This document shows positions 12,313 through 19,403 of a DNA stretch of 36,783 bases, one piece after another. The stretch's first letter is position 1. Each line of letters begins with the position of its first letter. The notes beneath the pieces were generated by a model. The model did not search any database, was not told the origin of the DNA, and saw only the letters and a list, made by a program, of their open reading frames with translations. The translations under genes and the position numbers were made by a program. The stretch comes from an uncultured Fidelibacterota bacterium (lineage in GTDB: Bacteria > Fidelibacterota > Marinisomatia > Marinisomatales > TCS55), in contig CAJVYU010000023.1 of assembly GCA_913009735.1 (NCBI GenBank), positions 1 to 36,783 on the forward strand, in the 5' to 3' direction.

Positions 12313-15300
12313 TTTCCAGTTTTTTCATTCGTTGTTCTAAATCTTTAATAAGTTTCCCCTGATTGTCTAATTGTGTTTGCAGACTATCGACTTTCTTTTG
12401 TAGAGAATTTGACCGTGCAATAAGGAAATCTATGTATGCTACTCTTAACTTACCGTCTTTACCTTTATAAACCATTTCAGGAGCTACTTTTAATAAGTTC
12501 TGTGCAATTAAACCGTAATGCTCCCTATTCGTTGTGTCTGCCTTGAATTTGAATTGTATTAAAGGAATATTTAATACGTCAGGCTTAATCGGTTCAATGT
12601 CTTTTTTCAAAGTGCTATCGGATGCTAAAATGAAGTCTGCTGCCGTTACTGTTCCGGTAACTGTCAAAGCTCCGCTTATGCTTGCATCATTATAAACAAA
12701 TAAATAGTCAGAATAGATATTATTATAAGATAATCCCGGACTCCCGATATTAACAAGGGACGGCCCATAAGGCAAAATGTCGTGTGTGGTCAATGAGCCA
12801 CCAAAAGTTGCCGCTTGTGTTACATTCAAAGTACTATCAATCTGTTCATATCCGTAATTGTGAATGTTTCCATAGACACCTAATGCATTGTCCACATGAA
12901 GTTGTTGTGTATAAATTATACTATACATATTCGTAGATGACCCTAAAGCATAATTAGTATTTGATATTGGAATTATATCTGTTGAATTAATCGTCCCGCT
13001 CATCGTCCCCCCCGTTAATGGCAAATAACTTGTATTATCGTAACTAATAGTTGTACCGCTTGCCTTAACAAAACCTGTTCCGTTTAATTGGGTTTGTCCG
13101 TTTAAATCGGAAAGAGTAGGATAAGCTGGTAAGCCATAACCTGCTGTGGTGGTGGGGTGTGCATCGTAACCCCAGACTTGAGCTGTTACTGTACCGAACC
13201 CCGGAAAAGAAACCTTTGCAGTGTTAGCTGTTATATTACTCGCTTGCGTGGTTGTAATCCCAACTTTCGCAGTGTTTGCAACAACCGAACTATTAGCAGC
13301 TACTCTTGCATCTGTGTAATAAAGATTTGTCCCCTCTGCTATTTCAGAAGTCGTGTAAGTTGGTTTTGTTGCTGCTTTTGCCCAAGCATAAATTGTCGGG
13401 TCTGTTTCACTTGTTAAATAACTCCCTGCTGGCTGTTTATTATTGAATATAGTCCAATCCGCAGAACTTAAATAACCATTAACCGTCCCACTTGCTGCCG
13501 GAATGGAAACATTATATCCTATCAAACTCAATGGAGCTGTTACGGTTGTGCTTTCGGTTACTTTTGCAGTGTTCAAAGATATTGCAGTCGCATTTATCCC
13601 AATCCCTGAAATGTCTTGGTCTCCCGTGTTCGTGCCGGAGAGGTTTGAACCGGTTATCGTTCCTGTTGCTGCTATCGTTGTGGCTCCTGAAATAGAGCCT
13701 GCAAGAGTTAAGTTTTGGGCTGACCAATTGACGGTGGTTAAGTTGGAATTACCGGAATCATAAAATTTATACCAATCGCTCCAATTACCATTATAATAAT
13801 GACGATGAAATATATCAGAACTATTGTATGTCTCATAATTCTGATAAGTCATGTATGACCCATCACCCCTTACAGATAGCATACCCGCATAAGATGTTGG
13901 GTAATTAGCACCATTAACAGCCTGAACATTTGTTGGCTGAATAAAATATCCAGAAGTGGTATAAGTATTTAGGTCTATTGAATCACCTATTAAATAAGCA
14001 CTTCTATCAGAAGTTCTTTGTGTTAATAGATAAGGATTACCATTCCCCCAATTGTATGCTGTGTTCCAGTTAGTGGAATTATCTGTAAACCCATAATCTC
14101 CCAATAAAGTGCTGAAACCTGGAAATGAGACAGTACTTGATGGAGCGTAATTAGTGAAAACCGTTGCGACACCCCCCGCATCTACCGATACAGACGAACT
14201 TGATTTAATACCCCCTAAATTTGTACTTGTAGCCACTGGAAGTGTGTATGACTCTGCTCCGGGAATTTTTAACCATATTGTCCCGTTGTAATACAATTGG
14301 TCGCCTATTACTAATGTAATACTTCCACTACCGTAATCATAACTTCCAGATGTAGAGCAAGCGTAATACCATCCAGTAGTTCCTGTTCCATCTGCTAAGG
14401 CCACACTCCCACTTATCGGAATGCCTGTACCACCGTCTAATTGACCTTTATAAACTGCGCCTGCTACCGTTGTGGTGCTGCCATCGGCTAAAAGATACTC
14501 GGCAGAAGTGCCTCCTGATTTTATGAATTTTGAACTGGTTATCGTGCCTGCGATGGTTACATTGCCTGTTGCAAAATCACCTTGAATTAAAGGAACCGCA
14601 TTAATATTTGCTTGTTTAACTATGAACTGATTAGAAACCGTATTGTTGTATCCTGCCTGATAACCTATCGCCACAACTTCGTTCCCTGAGTTGTTATAAG
14701 TCGCCTGATATCCTAAACCAGTAACTTGATTTCCTGAGTTTGAACGACCTGCATTATATCCTAATGCTGTTTGAGAAGCTCCTGTGTTTGAACGACCTGC
14801 ATTATATCCTAATGCTGTTTGAGAAACTCCTGTGTTTGGATAACCTGCATTATATCCTAATACTGTTTGATAATTTCCTGAGTTTGAACGACCTGCATAA
14901 CTTCCTAATGCTGTTTGATAACCTCCTGTGTTTTGATAACCTGCACTTAATCCTATTGCTGTTTGATAATTTCCTGTGTTTGAAAAACCTGCATTTAATC
15001 CTATTGCTGTTTGAGAAGCTCCTGAGTTTGAATAACCTGCTTGATATCCTAATGCTGTTTGATTAACTCCTGAGTTTGAACTACCTGCAGCATATCCTAA
15101 TGCTGTTTGTCTCGTTGCCGAACTATTCCCCGTATTTAACCCGACAAAAGTATTCGCATAAAAAGAGTCTGTTCCTTTCGCTAATCTTAAAGCATTTTGC
15201 CCGCCGTATTTGTAATAAGAGCCGTCGGCGATGTTTATGTTTCCGTTTACATCTAATTTATATGCAGGGGTGATACTAATTCCAATGTTAGTCCCATCCG

Positions 15301-15775
15301 TATAAATAGGAGAATTAACCAGTTTACTCGCAGATTTGTAGGGCAAGTAACCGGTGGTCAACCCTGCTGCATTCAGGTTTGTGTATGTATTTGTCCAATT
15401 AGTTTGATTTGCTGTTGTTGGAATTGAATACCCACTTGTGAATGATAATCCCAACGTCCCGCTTGTAGTTATTGGATTTCCGGAAATAGTTAATCCGGCA
15501 GGAACAGTCATTCCTACACTTGTTACTGTGCCCAAATTAGAGGACAGAACTATAAAACTATTCGGATATGTATTTAATGAACCCAAAGGTGGAACACCTT
15601 TTACCGTCTTGTAAACTATTTTTGAAGTAGTATCGTAAACCGAAACCCCGATAGGCAACCCTATTCCAAATTCAGTCGTATCGTTTGGAATTCGAATATT
15701 AAAAACCGGAGTTGATTGTCCAAATACATTAGATACCAGAATGGCAAAAATTACAGAAAACAATATCTTTTTCAT
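12302..15775 (-). CDS. Large tail fibre/adhesin with endosialidase-type chaperone domain
   Basis: 1157-aa fibre protein. Order: signal peptide (residues 1-19, next Gln20), an N-terminal domain of about 60 residues shared with two upstream proteins, about ten 16-residue repeats (roughly 222-381) of the type QTALGYNAGRSNSGNY resembling trimeric adhesin head repeats, a long beta-rich shaft, and a C-terminal Peptidase_S74 intramolecular chaperone (from about 1050). The chaperone keeps the self-cleavage dyad pattern Ser1052-Asp...Lys1057 and ends in a coiled coil. Such domains trimerise fibres and are then removed. It probably binds the host receptor. The signal peptide is unusual for a tail protein assembled in the cytoplasm. 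Confidence 0.85.
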   Translation of the reverse strand: MKKILFSVIFAILVSNVFGQSTPVFNIRIPNDTTEFGIGLPIGVSVYDTTSKIVYKTVKGVPPLGSLNTYPNSFIVLSSNLGTVTSVGMTVPAGLTISGNPITTSGTLGLSFTSGYSIPTTANQTNWTNTYTNLNAAGLTTGYLPYKSASKLVNSPIYTDGTNIGISITPAYKLDVNGNINIADGSYYKYGGQNALRLAKGTDSFYANTFVGLNTGNSSATRQTALGYAAGSSNSGVNQTALGYQAGYSNSGASQTAIGLNAGFSNTGNYQTAIGLSAGYQNTGGYQTALGSYAGRSNSGNYQTVLGYNAGYPNTGVSQTALGYNAGRSNTGASQTALGYNAGRSNSGNQVTGLGYQATYNNSGNEVVAIGYQAGYNNTVSNQFIVKQANINAVPLIQGDFATGNVTIAGTITSSKFIKSGGTSAEYLLADGSTTTVAGAVYKGQLDGGTGIPISGSVALADGTGTTGWYYACSTSGSYDYGSGSITLVIGDQLYYNGTIWLKIPGAESYTLPVATSTNLGGIKSSSSVSVDAGGVATVFTNYAPSSTVSFPGFSTLLGDYGFTDNSTNWNTAYNWGNGNPYLLTQRTSDRSAYLIGDSIDLNTYTTSGYFIQPTNVQAVNGANYPTSYAGMLSVRGDGSYMTYQNYETYNSSDIFHRHYYNGNWSDWYKFYDSGNSNLTTVNWSAQNLTLAGSISGATTIAATGTITGSNLSGTNTGDQDISGIGINATAISLNTAKVTESTTVTAPLSLIGYNVSIPAASGTVNGYLSSADWTIFNNKQPAGSYLTSETDPTIYAWAKAATKPTYTTSEIAEGTNLYYTDARVAANSSVVANTAKVGITTTQASNITANTAKVSFPGFGTVTAQVWGYDAHPTTTAGYGLPAYPTLSDLNGQTQLNGTGFVKASGTTISYDNTSYLPLTGGTMSGTINSTDIIPISNTNYALGSSTNMYSIIYTQQLHVDNALGVYGNIHNYGYEQIDSTLNVTQAATFGGSLTTHDILPYGPSLVNIGSPGLSYNNIYSDYLFVYNDASISGALTVTGTVTAADFILASDSTLKKDIEPIKPDVLNIPLIQFKFKADTTNREHYGLIAQNLLKVAPEMVYKGKDGKLRVAYIDFLIARSNSLQKKVDSLQTQLDNQGKLIKDLEQRMKKLENEK
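14640..15115 (-). repeat. 48-bp tandem repeats inside the fibre gene
   Basis: About ten imperfect in-frame repeats of 48 bp encode 16 residues each, with the pattern Q-T-A-L-G-Y-x-A-G-x-x-N-S/T-G. Conserved positions are the hydrophobic core and glycines, while Arg/Tyr/Phe/Gln vary at exposed positions. Repeat number could change by recombination. Confidence 0.9.
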
Positions 15776-15779
15776 AATT

Positions 15780-16712
15780 TTAATAATGATAATTAATTAC
15801 AAGTTTATCATATTGAGATACAGGAATTGAGACCGTGATTGTAGTTGTTGTAAACACATAATCAGAAGCTGGCAATATTTGACCATTCAAACTTACATTA
15901 GGGGCGTATGAAGTATTAGCGGTTTTGGTTAATGTATGGGATGTGGCCGAAGAAGATGCCTCACTAAACACATCTTGATAAGTTAACAAATTCACCTGTG
16001 CCCCCGTCTCGATAGTAGCTAATTTACTTGTGTTCGTAGAAATATTTGAAGTATTTGTAGAAATATTCCCTGTATTCGTACTAATATTTGTTGCATTAGT
16101 AGCTACATTTGTGGTATTTGTACTGATATTTGAAGTGTTCGTACTAATGTTCCCTGTGTTTGTACTAATGTTTGTAGTATTATTAGCTACATTTGTAGCG
16201 TTTGTACTTATGCCGGAAGCGTTAGTAGAAATATTAGTCGCATTCGTGGCCGCACTTGCTTTATTTGCAAGTATTCGGGCATTCTGCGCTACGAGCGTGT
16301 CTCCCTGAACAGTATTCGTAGCTGTATTTGTATTAATTGCATTTAATTTCGCCGTTGACAATAAACCTGCTCTACTTGTACTTGCAGATTGTAATGTAGC
16401 AGAAGTACCTGTACTTGAATTTACATTCACAGTAGTGGTAGTAGTTGTCCCTTCGGACAAATTTGTTGTCCCGTTACCATTTGTTAACTTGAAAGAAGAT
16501 GCCGCCGATGTCAGTGTAGCTGTTGAAATAACACCAGCAGTTGCAACATACAAATTATAAGTAGCAATATCATAAACCTGTGTTCCAATAGGAATATTCT
16601 CTCCGATAGCAGTAGTAGCAGAGGTTACCCGAATAGTTTTCACGGGAGTTTGCGCAAACAATGTAACACTTAATATGAGTGTCAGGATTGTTAATAAAAT
16701 TTTCCTTTTCAT
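15780..16712 (-). CDS. Exported fibre protein with N@d trimeric coiled-coil stalk
   Basis: 310-aa protein. A signal peptide (1-20, next Gln21) is followed by the shared N-terminal domain (about 21-80) and a Ser/Thr-rich linker. Ten consecutive heptads (residues 161-230) of the form ISTNTSN follow, with Ile/Val at position a and Asn at position d. This is the known N@d motif of trimeric autotransporter stalks, where Asn layers hold anions inside a trimeric coiled coil. The sequence KLATIETGAQVN, common in phage fibres, then leads to a C-terminal beta domain ending in YDKLVINY that is shared with two neighbours. It probably forms a trimeric shaft. It is not known whether it is exported or built into the virion. 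Confidence 0.8.
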   Translation of the reverse strand: MKRKILLTILTLILSVTLFAQTPVKTIRVTSATTAIGENIPIGTQVYDIATYNLYVATAGVISTATLTSAASSFKLTNGNGTTNLSEGTTTTTTVNVNSSTGTSATLQSASTSRAGLLSTAKLNAINTNTATNTVQGDTLVAQNARILANKASAATNATNISTNASGISTNATNVANNTTNISTNTGNISTNTSNISTNTTNVATNATNISTNTGNISTNTSNISTNTSKLATIETGAQVNLLTYQDVFSEASSSATSHTLTKTANTSYAPNVSLNGQILPASDYVFTTTTITVSIPVSQYDKLVINYHY

Positions 16713-16716
16713 CTTT

Positions 16717-17214
16717 TTAATTTTTAATGATTAAATTATCGTAATTTTCTATGTTTAGAAGCAAATGTATCGAATTTCCCGATACATTCCACTGTGAATA
16801 TTTTAAAAGTATTCCATTTATAAAAGTTAATGCATTTAATTTTACTGATACCCCTAAATATATTACAGTATCATTTTTTGTAAGTTCAAATTTAAAAACA
16901 TTAGAATGATATGGCAATAGCATAGAGGCGGTATCACTGATGTTTAACTTATCCTGTAAAGCCACTTTAGTTGCATAAATATCATTGTTCACAATTTGCA
17001 GCGAAGCAATATTACCTCGAATCGTTCCCGTTCCGGGTATCCCTGCTGTAAGTTGATATTCGGTTCCGGTAGATGCATCTATTAATAGGTTGTTTTTACC
17101 TAAGTTCTGACCAATTGCTGTCGAATCGTTCGGCACACTAACAGGTTTAACGGTTGATTGTGCCTGTATAATTATCGTTAAGAAAACGAATAAAATTAAA
17201 AATATCTTTTTCAT
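16717..17214 (-). CDS. Exported short fibre/adaptor protein
   Basis: 165-aa protein that is essentially the two ends of the neighbouring 310-aa fibre without the stalk. It has a signal peptide (MKKIFLILFVFLTIIIQA, next Gln), then an N-terminal domain starting STVKPVSVPNDSTAIGQNLG. A C-terminal beta domain with GILLKYSQWNVSGNSI and YDNLIIKN follows. Its stop overlaps the downstream gap by none, and its start overlaps the baseplate gene stop by ATGA. It could cap or adapt the longer fibres. This gene looks like a minimal paralogue produced by duplication. Confidence 0.75.
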   Translation of the reverse strand: MKKIFLILFVFLTIIIQAQSTVKPVSVPNDSTAIGQNLGKNNLLIDASTGTEYQLTAGIPGTGTIRGNIASLQIVNNDIYATKVALQDKLNISDTASMLLPYHSNVFKFELTKNDTVIYLGVSVKLNALTFINGILLKYSQWNVSGNSIHLLLNIENYDNLIIKN

Positions 17215-19397
17215 GTCGTTACAATTTTAGAATAAGTGATATACAATGTTTCATATTGATTTAAAGCTTGTGTAAGCGTTATTTTGCCAAGGATTTTATC
17301 AAATGTGTATTGAGAAAATTTCAATGGTTGAATCTCTTTTATAATTAATATTATCGATGCGCTTATAAGTTCCGTAAGTGTTACTGTTAATTCGCCATCT
17401 GTCGTGGCTTCATATTGCGCCGGCGCAATAAATGATTTTGTTGATGCTGATACAGTTGCCGGCGTTACCGAACTAACCGATTCCCCATTTGAAGTGTTCA
17501 AAGTATTCTCCAAAATAGCAGAGAAAGTACCTGCTGCTGTAAGTATTTGTATAATACTTAATTTAATATATCCTGTTTTGAAATTCCTGTTAAAAGAAAT
17601 AATCTGATAATTCTCTGATAAATGCTGAATGATAGTAGAAAATGTAATCAAAAAATCCGGGTCATATAAAGTTACTGTTAGCAGTTTTTTGTAGTTTAAT
17701 CGGTTCTCAAGTAAATTTCTTGCAAAACAATCGAATAAAATCAAATTTTCCGTCTTCCCAAAACGATTCCAGTTTGCAGAAGGGACTAAAATAGAACTAC
17801 TATCCATAATTTCTATTCCGCCTACTTCAACAATTGAAAACCCATCCCCTATTATTTCCGTTGTAGAGAATTTATTACTTCCTACATCTGATTTTTGCGT
17901 GTAATGTCTGTCAAAAGTTGTCGGCAAAACAGCACTTACCGAAGTAGCAGAGGCTGTGTCCCCTCTGACTTCTTTTACCACTGTTACTTGTTTTATATAA
18001 ATCTGAACTGTCCCGGATGGCGGTGCATTAATTGCGGCTGTTGATATTTTTAGAAAGTAATTTCCCGATTCGTCAACGTAAAAAACGCCTGAATTTATAT
18101 CACTTGTGAATAAATCCCATGCCCCGGTTGCCGGATCCCATGTTCCGCTTGTATCTCTGTCCTCTGTAATCGTTACGGATTGCATCCCGGAGGGGTGATT
18201 TATGCCAATATTCAAATTTAAAAACATTGATTCATCGGGTGTTAAATCCGTAGGCCACGCTGTCGGGATAATTATTTTATATGAAAAAGTAACATAAAGA
18301 ATGTCTGTATCTGTTAATTTAGTCACCCCAAATTCTGCTGTCTGTACATAATTCATATTAAACTGTGTCGTCGGCAAACCATAGATATGCAATTCCACAC
18401 CCGGGCTTAACAGCGTAACGCCGCCGGTAGCTTTTGTTGTCCATATATTCGAATCACCCCACTCTGAAAGATTCAGGATGACTTTTCCGCCCTCGCTTTT
18501 GTTGTGAAATGTTATGTCGACTTCTGCTAAAGGCTGTATAATTTGTTCCTCGCCTTCCCAGAGTGCTGTCTGATTTTGAATATCGAAAAACAAAGATGAG
18601 GTTTCAGAATGAATCCAAACAAGAGAACCAAAATCGTATGTAGTTTGCGTGCTGTTTAATTCATGAAAGTTAATGATACGAATAAATTTGTCAAGCAAAA
18701 AAACCGAAACAGTAAAATCATGGAAAACACCTTTTATCACTTCGTCACATTTCATAATCGTAACTAAACCGGCATTATCTTCCTGAAATCTTTCTGTCGT
18801 GATGTATCCTTTTTCTACAATGTTATCAGTCGATAACATATAATTTGTTTCATACGTATTCAATTGAACCTGAAATTCCAAATCTCCTAAAATTATATTA
18901 CGAGGTAGCGAAACGAGTGCCTTTTGCAGGATTGAAAGAATAGATATTTTTTCAATTTTGTAATCACCGACTGAATCTAAATCTTTGAATGTCTCATTTT
19001 TTAATTCGGCAATACCATCTGTGAATGAAAGCTGTACTGCAATGTTTACCGGTGCCGGGAATGACCGAGTAGAATTTTCAGGGAGTAAAAAGCCGACAAA
19101 AATAATGGAGGAGTCCTTGCTTAATTTAACAGCGAATTCTTTATATGAAGTTGTGAACAATGGTTCATAATCTATATTATCGGCTCGTGGATATTCAAAA
19201 GAAAATAGCATCTCAGTGCCAAACAAAACGGTTTTTTCAGGGTCATCTCTACTACCCAGATGGCGTAATGTTACCGGATTGTCGGCACCGTTAGTAATAG
19301 ATATTACAGAACCGGTGTAATTATTTTGCAGAATTTCAACAACATAATTAACACCCGATTTTGAAAAATTGAAGTCATATCTTTTTCCGTATGCCAT
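17211..19397 (-). CDS. Tail tip/baseplate hub protein
   Basis: 728-aa protein directly after the tape measure gene, where distal tail or tail-associated hub proteins are found. The first 300 residues (YDFNFSKSGVNYVVEILQNN, then DDPEKTVLFGTEMLFSFEY and FVGFLLPENS) look like the hub fold of Bacteroidota siphophages. The middle is beta-rich and may bind carbohydrate. The last 60-70 residues (PLKFSQYTFDKILGKI, then YETLYITYSK) match the C-terminal domain of the two fibre proteins downstream. It has no signal peptide, unlike the four genes that follow. It probably joins the tail tube to the fibres. Confidence 0.75.
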   Translation of the reverse strand: MAYGKRYDFNFSKSGVNYVVEILQNNYTGSVISITNGADNPVTLRHLGSRDDPEKTVLFGTEMLFSFEYPRADNIDYEPLFTTSYKEFAVKLSKDSSIIFVGFLLPENSTRSFPAPVNIAVQLSFTDGIAELKNETFKDLDSVGDYKIEKISILSILQKALVSLPRNIILGDLEFQVQLNTYETNYMLSTDNIVEKGYITTERFQEDNAGLVTIMKCDEVIKGVFHDFTVSVFLLDKFIRIINFHELNSTQTTYDFGSLVWIHSETSSLFFDIQNQTALWEGEEQIIQPLAEVDITFHNKSEGGKVILNLSEWGDSNIWTTKATGGVTLLSPGVELHIYGLPTTQFNMNYVQTAEFGVTKLTDTDILYVTFSYKIIIPTAWPTDLTPDESMFLNLNIGINHPSGMQSVTITEDRDTSGTWDPATGAWDLFTSDINSGVFYVDESGNYFLKISTAAINAPPSGTVQIYIKQVTVVKEVRGDTASATSVSAVLPTTFDRHYTQKSDVGSNKFSTTEIIGDGFSIVEVGGIEIMDSSSILVPSANWNRFGKTENLILFDCFARNLLENRLNYKKLLTVTLYDPDFLITFSTIIQHLSENYQIISFNRNFKTGYIKLSIIQILTAAGTFSAILENTLNTSNGESVSSVTPATVSASTKSFIAPAQYEATTDGELTVTLTELISASIILIIKEIQPLKFSQYTFDKILGKITLTQALNQYETLYITYSKIVTT

Positions 19398-19403
19398 AAC
19401 TTT

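Noticed and set aside
14640-15115. Regular 48-bp repeats that could be taken for a CRISPR array
   Set aside because: The repeats are in frame within the fibre gene, have no unique spacers and encode a clear 16-residue protein repeat.
12302-15775. Diversity-generating retroelement acting on the fibre gene
   Set aside because: No reverse transcriptase, template repeat or accessory gene is visible in the genome. The fibre repeats vary in a normal way.
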